From Riptortus pedestris (Eukaryota > Arthropoda > Insecta > Hemiptera > Alydidae): 64,000 nt of DNA. The notes under the pieces were generated by a model that saw only the letters and a list, made by a program, of their open reading frames with translations, did no database searches and had not been told where the DNA came from. The position numbers and the translations under genes are program-made. Within the stretch, counting starts at the first letter, position 1; the number at the start of each line of letters is the position of its first letter. Positions 33,496 to 46,203 of the stretch are shown piece by piece. The stretch spans positions 79,642,501-79,706,500 of the forward strand of contig CM032229.1 in NCBI GenBank assembly GCA_019009955.1, in the 5' to 3' direction.

Positions 33496-33508
33496 AAGAG
33501 AATGACCC
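33496..33508 (-). repeat. Right terminal inverted repeat of the unclassified element
   Basis: AAGAGAATGACCC on the plus strand, reverse complement of the left end with two changes; followed by ATAT. Confidence 0.65.
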
Positions 33509-33512
33509 ATAT

Positions 33513-33878
33513 GGACTTAAAGTAAAATCCTGAAAGGGATAATGCTGAAATATATATGTCGTTGAGTATTTAAGTAGGATTAATATTCTTGCGGATTCTG
33601 TAGCTTATATATCAGAGAGTCTAGGTGTGTGATTGCTGAAGCAGTTTTCTTGTCTTGGGTTTTGGGAATATCCATCCATGGCACTAGATAATGTGGCACT
33701 TAAGATTCTTGAATTAAATATTTAATGGTTATTAGAGAAATGGCTTTTATAAATAAATTTATGTTCTATACTTCCAACTAGGGGGGGGGGGTTATTGTTA
33801 TACGACGTTTTGGGCGCTTTTAATGCTGATGCATCAATTTGTTTAATACGGCTGAAGGAGTTTTATCTATAAATAAAT
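33513..33878. other. AT-rich stretch with no recognised gene
   Basis: Contains a poly-G run at about 33780-33791; nothing else recognised. Confidence 0.4.
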
Positions 33879-33879
33879 A

Positions 33880-34110
33880 GGGGCTCAGGTTAGCCTTGTG
33901 AGTTAAAGCATTGTACATAATCCCACATGGTAAACCTAGAGTGGCGAGTTTGATTCCCGCCTGGGCAAATAGGAATTTATTTAATGACGAACACATTAAA
34001 TAAAATCATTAATCCCACCCTGGCTAGAAAAGGGTGGTAACGTGTAGATAACCCGTCCCATTTAGCCTAGCATCATAAAGTGGACATTAATAAATAAATA
34101 ATAATATAAA
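33880..34110 (+). mobile_element. tRNA-derived SINE family 1 copy
   Basis: GGGGCTCAGGTTAGCC head, GAGTTTGATTCCCGCC B box, CACCCTGGCTAGAAAAGGGT body and GTGGACATTAATAAATAAAT tail match the copy at 2367. Confidence 0.85.
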
Positions 34111-34829
34111 TATATTTGTGAAAATTCTGGTTATTTAAAAATTTTCTTCTTAAACACTTTTATTAACTAAAATAATTATCTTCAGTTTTTTATGAAAATT
34201 CAAATTTTTTAATGCCATCAATTTTTTAGCAATATAATGAAGCATACAGACTGATGGATTCTCAATGATATCAATATCAGCGGTTAACTGATTGAGTATC
34301 AATTGCCAGTTATTGAGGCAGGTATACCGAGCCGGTAGTCAGTCTCTTAATTCATTTACTTTTAATGAGGTCGTTCAGTAAGGAGTCCTCTCTTCGCTAT
34401 TGTGGCTTCCAAAGAAGTAAGATCAAAGGTAAAAGAGTGAATAGAAGAGAAGGAGGAGAGAGTTTGGTTTGAAGGGAAAGCAATCATGGGGGCGATGAAG
34501 GGCGAACCAATTTACTTTGCGGTTCTGGAACAGTCTCAATCAGCCCCCCACTCCCAAACCCCCCCTCAGTTCAACCCCTTACTTCAGACCACAATTTAAT
34601 CATCAAATGTAAATCGCTATTATTGTCAATATGGCGTTTTAGAGCTCCGATTCATAGCCTCTTGCATAGCCACTTAAGCCAACCTTTGTAGTATGAGTGT
34701 TTTTTTTCTTTTTCTTCGCTCATTAAATTTAAGGTCTCTTTAGTTCAGTTCAGAATCATTAAATCCTAAGTATATCAATCGCTTGTGATATCAAGATAAG
34801 TTCACGATGTCATAAACAAAATTACGCCT
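34111..34829. other. No recognised gene; purine/pyrimidine blocks
   Basis: 34420-34480 is G/A-rich and 34540-34580 C-rich; no coding sequence recognised. Confidence 0.35.
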
Positions 34830-34920
34830 GACCGGATTTCCCTCGGGGATATCATCTGTTGAGGTAGGCCTGCTTTGGTTGGCTTTTAAATTTCACACGT
34901 CCAAAGTCAATTTAAAATAT
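34830..34920 (+). mobile_element. Decayed HINE/Helentron-like 5' end
   Basis: GGATTTCCCTCGGGGATATCATCTGTTGAGG followed by a CACACGTCCA segment is a degraded version of the family start (GATTTCCC, then ATCAGCTATTGAGG and AATGTCCATCGATCC). Confidence 0.45.
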
Positions 34921-36835
34921 GAAGCTGTTGGCGCAGTAGCTGAAACTGAGGAAACACAATTCAGGCAAATTTTAAATTGCAGAACTCCAGGCTGTTGTAT
35001 TAGCCCTGCGGATTTAGGATTAATATGATTTGGGCATCAACAACTAGGTTATTATACCCTTTATAGTAGCATAATCCTGTTTACAAGTCCCTGTTTTACT
35101 CTATGTATTAAATAATATCAACTAATATATTTTAAATACCCCTCTTGTCATATCCTAAGGAAATTGAATTTACTAATTTCCTATGCAATTATTTCTTAAC
35201 TAAATCTGTAAATACATTTTTAATTATTTATATTTACTTAAATATGTGTGGTAGTAACACGAGTTACATTGTACCTATTTACACTTCTTACTACTGGCCT
35301 AATAATGATTTATGTATTAAATAACATTTATTAGCCTGGCTTAATATTTATTAGCCCTGGGGAATACACACAAAACACACATCACTCCCATTGATCCTTA
35401 AAATTAGAAAATGGTTAAATTTTCAAGCTTTAGCAGAATATTAAATCTCTCGTATTTACTGGTTGTTATATGAGTTTTGTTGGCATTATGAACAAAAAAA
35501 AAATGACACGACGTTTTCGATTTAGGTAAACACTTTGTGCGGTGATTAAGTCTTGGTTGATTGACACTATAACTTATGCACTTGGCTAGGAACAATTATT
35601 CAAAAAAATATTCCATCTAAATATCAAGAATGGTAAACTAATGGGGCTGATATTCTAACTAAAAAAAATCAAAGTAATATTGAAATACAAGTCTTTGACT
35701 ATAAATTTTCACCAAAATTCTGTAAAAGCAGAAATTGTACTTTCTAATCAAAAAATCGGCCTCACAAAATTTACAAAAATTAAAAAATGGTGATGAATAC
35801 AGACAAACCATTTTGTGAAACTAGTGTTAAACGAATGACGTATACACACAAATCGCATATGACTAGATGAGTAATTTACAATAGCTTATTTTTTACTCTC
35901 CATAGTCCATTGTAGTCTTCATTTTTGAGGAATTTTAATCTCAAAATTGAATCTATCTGCGATGCAAGTCTATAATAAAATAAAATAAAATAAATCACTA
36001 AGTGTTAGACTGGTTAATTCTTCTCTGATAGTAGTGTCACCTCAGGGTTAAATGTACGGTAGTAATTCTCAGCGCAGTAATCTGGTTGATCCTCTTGCTA
36101 ACTGCTGCAATACTGATATGTTCATGATTAGATTATATATCATGATAGAGCTATTGATATTATATCTGCCGGCTGTTGCCTATGTTATGTATGATAAATG
36201 TTTATCAGAACACTCGTGATAACGTAACTTTCTTTTTCTTTTTTTAAGTGCATCAACAATATATTTAACTTCGATGAAATGTCTTTTTAATTTAGAAGCT
36301 AAAAAAAAAAAAATTATACGATTCGAGAAAAATAATTATGGTTTGCTTTAACAAAGATTAAATTAATTAATTTCTTATCAATATCAAAGAGCAAACAAAA
36401 AATTGCATACGTTGTTAAAATATCTCAAATTCAATGTGTACATTTTTTAACACCTATCAGTTTACTAACTGAATTATTATAATAAACTAATTTCGTTAAT
36501 CTTAATAAAATTCTACGTATATGACATGCGTTTTCTATTTATTGACATGCTTCAAATTCTTACAATGGAGTGGAAATTCCGTCTTCAGGCATTGTTCAAA
36601 ACCGAGTCTTTAATGCCAGTCTTTAAATGCCTGATGACAAAACAGCATGGAAGCATAAATAATTATGGTCATAAACAATTGTTTGGCCAACTATTGTGAC
36701 AAATATATTTGTCATTAATTAATACTTGAACAAATTTTTTTCAACCATTTTGTTTATAAAAACATAGTTAAGACATGTAATTTAATACCTTCGGATACTG
36801 CGTGAGTAACCACATGTGTTCCAAGTAAATTAAAA
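34921..36835. other. AT-rich stretch with no recognised gene
   Basis: No coding sequence, RNA or repeat end recognised. The minus-strand frame at 35404-35595 shows no domain. Confidence 0.4.
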
Positions 36836-37254
36836 AAAGTCACGCAGGGGCTGCGTAAACAAAGCACATTTCCCACGTGAAGTTATACAATAGAGAAATC
36901 TCCATACGAGAGCCGAACAGTTACGGAAACGGCCGAACTAGCTTTTGGCGGGAAACTCACTCGTCCGTTATCCGCCCACATTTAATAAAAATGCAAATAT
37001 CTCGGTTAATATTCAAGATAGAGAATAAACGTATAAAACAATATTTATAGTAAATTTAATTTGTAATAAGATTGGTTCTATAGAATATTTCGATCCAGCG
37101 TATACTAACGAAGATATTTCGAAATCTCGAAAATCCCCCCTCCTAGTGATCCGATTCAGCCATTAACGAACTTGATCTGTCTTTTTGCATAAAACGTTTA
37201 AATATCGAGTTTGGTAACAATAAAAAAAAATTGTGACCGCTAGAGCATTAACAG

Positions 37255-37306
<52 letters not shown>
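36836..37306 (-). mobile_element. HINE/Helentron-like copy H, 3' half only
   Basis: Plus strand reads AAAAAAGTCACGCAGGGGCT (hairpin), CACATTTCCCACGTGAAG, AAATATCTCGGTTAATATTC and CAATAAAAAAAAATTGTGAC, ending in (AT)n at 37259-37306. The segment beyond the (AT)n, with the 5' palindrome, is missing; Helitron-derived sequence follows instead. Confidence 0.78.
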
Positions 37307-37310
<4 letters not shown>

Positions 37311-37312
<2 letters not shown>

Positions 37313-37985
37313 TTGTAACCTCTGTCTGTACATTGATTTTTTCGCGAAATTTCAAGATAACTTTTCGTTTCACATGTCACAGACACCATAACTGCATTTT
37401 GTTTCTTTGGTGTCTGTTTGTTTGTTTATTTTTGTGTTGGTTTGTTACCTTTTCACGCATAAACGGCTGAGCCGAATTTTATGAAACTTGGTATGTATAT
37501 TACTACTACCCCAACTTAGACTTTAGGCTATATTGATATCCTTTGAGATGATCAGGAGTGGGGGTTATAAGGGAAGCCAGAAATTAAAATTAGCGATATT
37601 TCGTTTCCTATTGGTTTTTCGGCAAATATGACCATAACAAAAGTTGTTTATTTTGTTATTTAGAGTAACGTTTGTTATATACACTTTTTTCGTATACCGA
37701 ATTATAAACGAGATATAAGCTAAAACCTATAGCGGAAGTGAACAATATTATTTTGGACAAAAGACCCAACCGAAATAAATAAAACTCGGTATATGTATTA
37801 GCACTAATGCTTTCACTATAACAAGCCATATCAACATTTCTAAATACGGACAGGAGTGGGGGTTTTAAGGGAAGCTAGAAATTAAAAATAGCTATATTTC
37901 GTTTTCTATTGATTTTTCAGCAAATATGAACATAACAAAAGTTGTTTATTTTGTTATTTAGAGAAAGCTGCTCAACAATTCTTTT
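37311..37985 (+). mobile_element. Helitron-related sequence with internal ~298-bp duplication
   Basis: Two blocks of about 112 bases starting AGGAGTGGGGGTT (37554 and 37852) are nearly identical and share with the Helitron at 42747 the GATATTTCGTTTCCTATTGG then TTTTTCGG block and an AACGGCTGAGCCGAATTTTA-like segment. Neither Helitron terminus was found, so this is an internal or truncated part. Confidence 0.55.
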
Positions 37986-38503
37986 CAATATGAACTACCA
38001 GGTACCTCACCTGGAAAAAGTAATTCAAATGTATGTTAATATTTTGTCCTTAATAATTCAAATCTATGCATAATGCACAGGAAACGATTAATAGAGGTTT
38101 ACTTCATCATTTGTAGTTGATTTATTATTATTTTAATTTTTTAAATTTAATACCTTAATTCCAACTTGAGTTTTTTATTATAACAATTATTGGCCAACAT
38201 CAAATAAGACAAACAAGAAATAATACACTTTATTACCAACTCTTTTGAAGATTAGCGTGATGTCTTCTCATTTGATGTCCCAGGTGAGCAGAAAAGGGGT
38301 CGTCCTTAATTCTCTGTATAGTTGTCTATTTTTGGCAATCCATGGAGCACTGGTTGATATCCAGACGACTTAGTTTATAGAAGTTAGTATTCTATGCACC
38401 TCACTGTATCAAAACCAAAACCATGACACGGGTAAGTCAGTTACGGGCGTATGAGTATTTCGTAGAGTACTGTGTGCATGTCAGTTTTAGAGATGTTCCT
38501 TTT
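37986..38503. other. AT-rich stretch with no recognised gene
   Basis: Nothing recognised. Confidence 0.4.
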
Positions 38504-39469
38504 AGCAGATTTCCCTTAGGAGAAATCAGCTATTGAGGTTGTACTCACGATGGGAATTTCGAAACATTTCTACAAATGTCCGTCGATCCTACCCAGAAGA
38601 TATCGAAAATTAGATCCGTTCAAAACTTTATGTATGTATAAATATATTTGCATGTTAACGCTCTAGTGGTCGAAAATTTTGTCTGGTCGTTCCCAAAATC
38701 GATATTTAAACGTTTTATGTAAAAATTAAGATCAATTTCGTTAACGGCTAAAATCGGACAAGTGGCAGGGGTATTAAAGGGAGGATTTCGAAAATTCGAA
38801 ATATTTCCATTTTTATGCGTCAAATCGAAAAATTATATACAATCTTATTGTAAATTGTAATGTTCTATAAATATTGTCTTATGCATATTTTCTATATTTA
38901 TTGAATATTAACCGACATACTCCATATTTTATTTTTCGGCCATCGGTAAGTCTCCAATCCTAACAATAAGCTGTTTTATCATGAAACACTGCATTCCAAG
39001 GTTGAATACCGAATATGGTTTTCATTGAACTATTACTTTGTGAGACATGTTAATACGTGAAATTGAGATGGCATCATAAATTAAGATTTTTCAATCTTTA
39101 CAGGAAAATGTTTATTTCATCTATACCATAATCGATATTTAGCCATTTTTGGCAACACTAAAGATCATATTTGTTTTGGCTGAAGTCGGACTTCAAATAG
39201 TGGTGGTTAAGAGGGAGAGGATTTGAAAATTTAAAATATCTTCGTTATCAAGAGTCGGATCATAAAATGATATAGAACCAATCTTGTGAAACTTTTGATA
39301 TTCTACAATTGTTGTTTGGCGCAGTTTTTGGTTACTCAAATTTTAAGCGAGTAACCCTAATCTCCTTCTACTATATAAATAGGGAATACATGGTGTTACG
39401 ATATCACAAGTGTTATACCAGCACTTGGGTAATCGTCTTAGTTTACGCAGTCCCTGCGTAGTGGTTTTT
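38504..39469 (+). mobile_element. HINE/Helentron-like copy I (long subfamily)
   Basis: Starts AGCAGATTTCCCTTAGGAG with CAGCTATTGAGG. The (AT)n core is reduced to TATGTATGTATAAATATATT. The 3' part contains the insert shared with copy A (TTTTCGGCCATCGGTAAG and a TGAATACCGAATATGGTTTT segment), ending GTTTACGCAGTCCCTGCG. Confidence 0.75.
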
Positions 39470-39514
39470 CTGTGGACGAGCTCTGAGGTACAACACAGAC
39501 AAAGAGTATGAATG

Positions 39515-40439
<925 letters not shown>

Positions 40440-40561
40440 AGCAGATTTCCCTTGAGGGAAATCAGCTATTGAGGTTGTACTCATGACGCGATTTTCGAAA
40501 TTTTTCTTCAAATGTCGATCGATCCTACCCAGGAGATGACGAAAATGTGGTCCGTTCAAAA

Positions 40562-40621
<60 letters not shown>

Positions 40622-41099
40622 CAGTTCCCGCTCGAGAGGTGTGGTCTCAGAGATACCAAAATTGATATATAATCGTTTTATGTAAAAAAAAAAGAAAGAT
40701 CAAAATCGTTAATGGTTGAAATCGGTCAAGGGGGAAGGTGGGGGGGGGGGGTTTAGAGGGGAAGAATTTCGAAAATTCTTAATATCTTCGTTATTATGCG
40801 TGGGATCGAAAAATTGTATAGAACCAATCTTATTGCAAATGTAATGTTCTATAAATGTTTTTATGTACATTGATTATTTCCTGAGATATTTGCATTTTTT
40901 AGTTTTTGGTCTACAGTAAAGCCCCACTCCTACTAATCTCATATTTTCAATATTCTTTTGTGTTATGAAACACTTTATTTGAAGCTTAAATACCAAATAT
41001 TGTTCTCTTTGAACTTTTAAGTTTTAAGATATATGCAAATACGTGGCGCACGTGGAAAATCTGCTTAGTTAACGCAGCCCCTGCGTGACGGACTTTTTT
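40440..41099 (+). mobile_element. HINE/Helentron-like copy J
   Basis: AGCAGATTTCCCTTGAGGG palindrome start, (AT)n core 40564-40618, poly-G/GTTTAGAGGGG block, AATATCTTCGTTATTATGCG, and 3' end GGAAAATCTGCTTAG plus AACGCAGCCCCTGCGTGACG hairpin with GACTTTTTT. Confidence 0.85.
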
Positions 41100-41793
41100 A
41101 TTACTTCCACTTGTGCTTTTTAATATGTAAACCAGGAAAATAATTTTAAAAAAATATTATTTAATACCGTGTGAAAGGAATAAAAAAATTCAATCTTTAT
41201 TTTTGATTGTGACCGATCGAAAAAAAAATCCTGGGCCAATGGAAAAACTACACCTGCATAACGGAAGAATCACCTAAACTTTCAGACAGAAGGAAACTGT
41301 GTGCGTTTGGCATCAGGGAAGTGATGACAAATTCGTTCTCATTTACGTAGATGGCCCTCAGAACTTGACCGTCAGGTCAACATCCAGGACGTTCGGGCAC
41401 TCATGATGATGCACTGCATCGAAAGCGCTATTTAATTTTAATAAATTGCATCAGAGGAAGTGTAGCCATTTCTTTCATCTACCTACATTAGAAGTCACTT
41501 CCACCTGCCAGAATACCAACTCAAAATTCATACTGGTTTATCTGGTAAAACTAAGATTCCATTCAAACTTCATCAATGGACCGCAGAGATAACTGCTCCG
41601 TTAGAAGATCAGACGCCCCCCCCCACACACCCCCCACCCCCGTCATTTTTTAATCAATATAAATTTGAAATCATCAATCCCATGTAGAATTTGTGGAATT
41701 CGACAAACTTTTACAACATGAGGATAACTTAAATAACTGATTTTCTATGAAACATTCTATTTATTTCTGTTAAAAATAATTATTTTCTATTAA
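41100..41793. other. Stretch with no recognised gene
   Basis: A C-rich low-complexity patch lies at about 41616-41642; nothing else recognised. Confidence 0.4.
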
Positions 41794-42018
41794 TGGGGCT
41801 CTGGTTAGCCATGTGAGTTAAAGCGTTGCCTTTAATATCACATGGTAAACGTAAAGTGGCGAGTTAGATTCCCGCCTGGATAAAGGAATTTATTTAGTGA
41901 TGGAATTCATTAAATAAAATCCAGAGTGCCACCAAGGCTAGATTAGGGTGGTAACCTGTAAATAACTCATCTCAATTAACCTTAGTTGCCAAAAGTGGAT
42001 GTTAATAATTAATTTAAA
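41794..42018 (+). mobile_element. tRNA-derived SINE family 1 copy, first of a tandem pair
   Basis: GGGGCTCTGGTTAGCC head, GAGTTAGATTCCCGCC B box (one change), body and tail as in the family. Immediately followed by another copy in the same orientation. Confidence 0.82.
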
Positions 42019-42024
42019 TTTTTT

Positions 42025-42250
42025 GAGGCTCAGGTTAGCCATGTGAGTTAAAGCGTTACTTTAATCTCACATGGTGAACCTGGATTGGCATGTTCGATTC
42101 TCGCCTGAGCAAAGGAAATTATTTAGTGACGGAATTCATTAAATAACATCCTAAGTCCTACCCTGGCTAGAAAAGGGTGGTGACCTGTAGATAACCCGTC
42201 TCAATTAGCCTAAGTTGCAAAAAGTGGACATTAGTAACTAATAATAATAT
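42025..42250 (+). mobile_element. tRNA-derived SINE family 1 copy, second of a tandem pair
   Basis: GAGGCTCAGGTTAGCC head, ATGTTCGATTCTCGCC B box, and a body with AAAAGGGTGGTGACCTGTAG. It follows the preceding copy with only a few A/T bases between them. Confidence 0.82.
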
Positions 42251-42746
42251 TAATGGCAGTAGATACCTAATGCAAATGGAGTATTCATATTGTTTAAAAT
42301 GATTGTAGTTGAATATTATAGAATGTATGATAAGGGTGAGAGGAGGCAGACGGTTAATGGGAAATGGCGGAGAGATGTTGTAAAATGAGTGAGGCTGACT
42401 TATCAGAGTGAATGGGATTGGGGCAACAATGGCCACTTTTCCTCTGCACCCACAATACTGGCAACAATTCTCCTCTCCATCTCATCCACAATACACTCCC
42501 GCCTTTTCTCTATTATTCAATATGCGCTTCCACATGTTTTTCTAGCCTATTCCCATAATTTATCCTCTCTGCATTAATTTACCTGCGTCAGAAAATATAT
42601 TGATAAAATAAATATTTTTCAACTGATAGAGAATTAGGTTTGCTCTCTATTTTTTCTAATTAGATAGATAGATAGATATTTTATTGGCTTATGTTTACAA
42701 ACATGTTGCCAAGAGACTGGCCAATTGATGTTAGTATGGTTATTAA
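42251..42746. other. No recognised gene
   Basis: 42320-42420 is G/A-rich with a TTGTAAAATGAG motif, then a C-rich side; the open frames on both strands lack recognised domains. Confidence 0.35.
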
Positions 42747-43263
42747 TCTTTATATATATAATTCTAGTGTAAGTGTGTATGTCACTGAACTCCTAAACGG
42801 CTGGACCGATTTGAATGAAATTTTTTTTACGCGTTTGGGTGACGGCCTGTATGGTTAAGCGTCACAAATCAGCCCGGCAGGTGGGGCGGAAGTGGGGGTC
42901 GTAAGGGAGGCCTAAAATTAAAAATAGAGATATTTCGTTTCCTATTGGTTTTTCGGTTGAATCGTTAGTACCCATACGATTCAACCGAACTTAACAAAAC
43001 TCTATATAGAAATTAGCATTAATTCTTCCATAATTATAAGCTATATTAAATTTTTTAGGTTCGAACGGGAGTGGGGGTTGTAAGGGAGGCCTGAATAAAA
43101 AATCTGTGATATTTCATTTTCTATTTGTTTTTAGGCAAACGAGCACATAACAAAAGTTGTTTTTTGTGTTATTAAAAGTAGCTTTTGCTTAAAACATAAT
43201 ATTATTAAATTTAACGTCCTAATCGCTTTAAATATAATGCAGGACGTCTGCCGGGTCCGCTAG
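42747..43263 (+). mobile_element. Non-autonomous Helitron, complete (517 bp)
   Basis: Begins TCTTTATATATATAATTCT after an A (42746) and ends CTAG before a T (43264): the Helitron pattern A|TC...CTAG|T with no target duplication. A GC-rich hairpin region (GGACGTCTGCCGGGTCC) lies just before the CTAG. Two internal copies of GGGAGTGGGGGT-like text (about 42889 and 43067) give an internal duplication like that at 37311-37985. No coding capacity, so it depends on an autonomous Helitron's Rep/helicase. Confidence 0.82.
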
Positions 43264-44284
43264 TATATTATTACTTCTTAAAAAATGTGTAAATAAAATA
43301 ATTATAATTTCTAAATTACAAATGAACAGCATATGCATTGGCATGTAATACAATAATATATTAATCTAAATAATTATAATACCCAATTCAATAGATCATA
43401 ATTTAATGTAAATGTAGATTAATTCATTCTTTTTTAATGTCTAAATAAAGATCAGTTTTCTGAAATACCAAATGAACATAATTCTTCTCTAAGATTTATG
43501 ACAAACAGAATACTAATAATAAGTGTAATTGCATATAATGAATAATGTGCTGATTATTGTTGCTTAAGCACCCCCATAAAAATAATAAAACTCTTTCGTT
43601 TATACTGTTAACTTTCGCAAACTTTTGACAAGAAACAGAAAACATCATTAACTTTATTTTCACTGTTGTAATCCAAAATGTTTACCAATGATAGGTCATT
43701 ATTTTTTATAATTAAAATATTTTTTTTATTTTTCTAATTATGTAGGATAGTTTTGTTTTAGAAGCAATCGAATAGTTTCCTTGTTACAATTCCTTTGGGA
43801 TCTAGAATCACCTGCAAACTTTCCACGCTCTACAGACCTGTAGCTAAACTTTTCATTCCACTGCGAGCTGTTATAAGAGGAGTATGATGCGTTTCAGAGT
43901 CCATGTTCACTGAATCTTTGTGTTTGGTTGTATCGCAGGCAACTTTTCTCTTTATCAGTGGGAATCCGTTTTATTTTGAAGTAACAAGTGGAAATCAATT
44001 ATTCCTTTACAGACTTTATTGGAGATAGATCAATTCAGTTTCCGTGCCTGCTCATCTCATTGGAGTCGTTGGTCTGGACCTTCTCTCCTATTCTGTAGGA
44101 ATCCATTTCCCTTCGACGTTACAAGCTGAAATTGTTTAGTACGTACCTGCGCTGGTTATCATCGGAGAGCGTTGAGATTTCAAATTTCCAATTGACTCTA
44201 TTCCTTTACTTTCTTCCTTTCTCTCACTCTTTAATGCCATTTTCCGCTGTACAAACGGTGCAGAGGCAAGATAAAATTATTGTA

Positions 44285-44322
<38 letters not shown>

Positions 44323-45260
44323 CATATTTTTCTTTCGTATAAATGTCTTTACATTGTCCATTATTTGATATCTGAGCTCACCAGAGCCTAATAGATTCTT
44401 TATCATTTATTATTTTTCATTTACGCAACAATTTATCTGTCAAAGGAATACAGGTTTCACGTTTTGGTTTTAAGAGAAAACAGCTTTTGCAATTGCTTCG
44501 CTGGTTTTAGATATTTTTTATTATCATTTATTATTTTATTGTTCACCTCCACGGTGCACTTGTTTTTATAACTATAGCCCACAAGATAATTTAACGATTT
44601 TTGAAAATTAAAAAATATATTATTAACATTCATGCCTGCCAATGTAAACACGACATAAAATATAATAAAATTATTTACACGGAATCAATGGAATAAGTTA
44701 CCGTTTTAAATAAATTCTCTACTCTTTGCACATATGTTGAGAAATGCAACATTTTTTAAGTAGCTGGTTTTTCAGATCTTTTCAACGAGCCCTTACCACC
44801 AAATTTTGGCCTAAACTAAAAATTAATTATCCATTAACAAACCAGTAGTTTGAAATTTCTTCTGATTAACTATCTGCACTGATTATCTTTCTTAGAGTTT
44901 TATCTCGAAAACACGGAGGTATTTGCTGTTCTCCTTGGCAAAGGATGAGGTTACTCCTGTTTCAACGTAACTGCTCTGATGATCATTTCATAAATACAAC
45001 GGAATGGCTATCTGATTTTCAATGGAGACAGCTGTTTTACATGGCGCAGAAACATATGGTCTCTTCAAACAGGTGGTTCGTCTTACCTGTTACTACCCCT
45101 TCGCTAGAACGAGCTGAAAATAGATACATTACGCTCCACAAAAAAAAAAACAAAAAAAAAACTACTACCACCGCTTATTATGATTTGAGTCACCCACTTC
45201 AGATCAATTATTCTAATCCCACATCTTATGCTGCTTAGCCATTATTCTAATTCACAGCTT
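43264..45260. other. AT-rich stretch with no recognised gene; (AT)n at 44287-44318
   Basis: The open frames at 44132-44368 and 44945-45238 have no recognised domain. A 32-base (AT)n lies at 44287-44318. Nothing else identified. Confidence 0.4.
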
Positions 45261-45261
45261 A

Positions 45262-45301
45262 TGCCAATTAGCCTTAGTTGCAAAAAGTGGACGTAAATAA
45301 A
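45262..45301 (+). mobile_element. SINE family 1 3'-end stub
   Basis: TTAGCCTTAGTTGCAAAAAG then TGGACGTAAATAAATA: only the last ~40 bases of the SINE, directly before a fuller copy. Confidence 0.7.
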
Positions 45302-45535
45302 TATGGCTCAGGTTAGCGATGTGAGTTATAGCGTTGACCTTTATCTCACATGGTAAACCTAGAATGGCGAGTTCGATTCTTGCCTGGGCAAAGAAAATTA
45401 TTTAGTGACGAAATTCATTAAATAACATCCTAAAAATCCCATCCTGACTGGAAAAGGGTGGTGACCTGTAGATAACCCATTCCGATTAGCCTAAGTTGCA
45501 AAAAGTGGACGTTAATAAATAATAATGATAAAAAA
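45302..45535 (+). mobile_element. tRNA-derived SINE family 1 copy
   Basis: ATGGCTCAGGTTAGCG head, GAGTTCGATTCTTGCC B box, AAAAGGGTGGTGACCTGTAG body and GTGGACGTTAATAAATAAT tail. Confidence 0.85.
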
Positions 45536-45540
45536 AAAAT

Positions 45541-45960
45541 AATTTAGTGAAATTCACTATTGAGATTATCATCATGACAGGTGTTTTTCAAGAATTAACC
45601 TACTGAATATAATAAATGATCAAAAGGTTCTCTGGTGCAGCGTAAACTGCAAACAAAGAAGATAAATGCTGGAATGACACTAATGATGCTATCTCAAATT
45701 CAATTATCTCTTTCTCCCATAATTAGAAGCCTACGTAAAAGCAATTTGAAATATAAGTGGATATGAGATGATCAGTGATACAATTGCTCCAAGCAAAAAT
45801 CCCATGTGTAGGCGTGGAAGTTAATTGAGGCCTGAAAATACACATAACACGCTTAATATTCAGGTTAGAGAAAACATGCATTCAATAATTATTTCAGAAT
45901 ATTAATAAATCAAAAACATTTGCTATATAACACTCAAAATAACGGAGATATTTAAAATTT
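45541..45960. mobile_element. Decayed HINE/Helentron-like remnants
   Basis: 45548-45600 resembles the family 5' end (AAATTCACTATTGAGATTAT then CATGACAGG), and 45840-45960 resembles its 3' half in reverse orientation (TTAATATTCAGGTTAGAGAA, AACGGAGATATTTAAAATTT). The two pieces are in opposite orientations, so more than one event is involved. Confidence 0.45.
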
Positions 45961-45985
45961 TAGATGCTACCCTCTGGCATTTTTT

Positions 45986-46140
45986 AGCAGATTTCCCTTA
46001 AGGGAAATCAGCTATTGAGGTTGTACTCATGACGGAATTTTTGACATTTTTCTTCAAATGTCCATCGATCCTACCTAGTAGATGAAGAAAATGAGGTCCG
46101 TTCAAAACTGTATATATATATCTATCTATCTATCTATCTA

Positions 46141-46203
<63 letters not shown>

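Larger units (their letters stand above)
30926..33508 (+). mobile_element. Unclassified DNA transposon derivative, 2583 bp, ATAT target duplication
   Basis: The left end GGGCCATTCTCCT and the right end (reverse-complemented GGGTCATTCTCTT) form a 13-bp terminal inverted repeat with two differences. ATAT flanks both sides (30922-30925, 33509-33512). The motif GTCATTYGTTCAC occurs repeatedly near both ends in both orientations: for example 31106, 31303, 31664 and, on the right, 33298 and 33318, with inverted forms at 31717 and 33262. A broken ORF with a basic N-terminus and a C-terminal zinc-finger-like end lies inside. The superfamily was not recognised. Confidence 0.65.
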
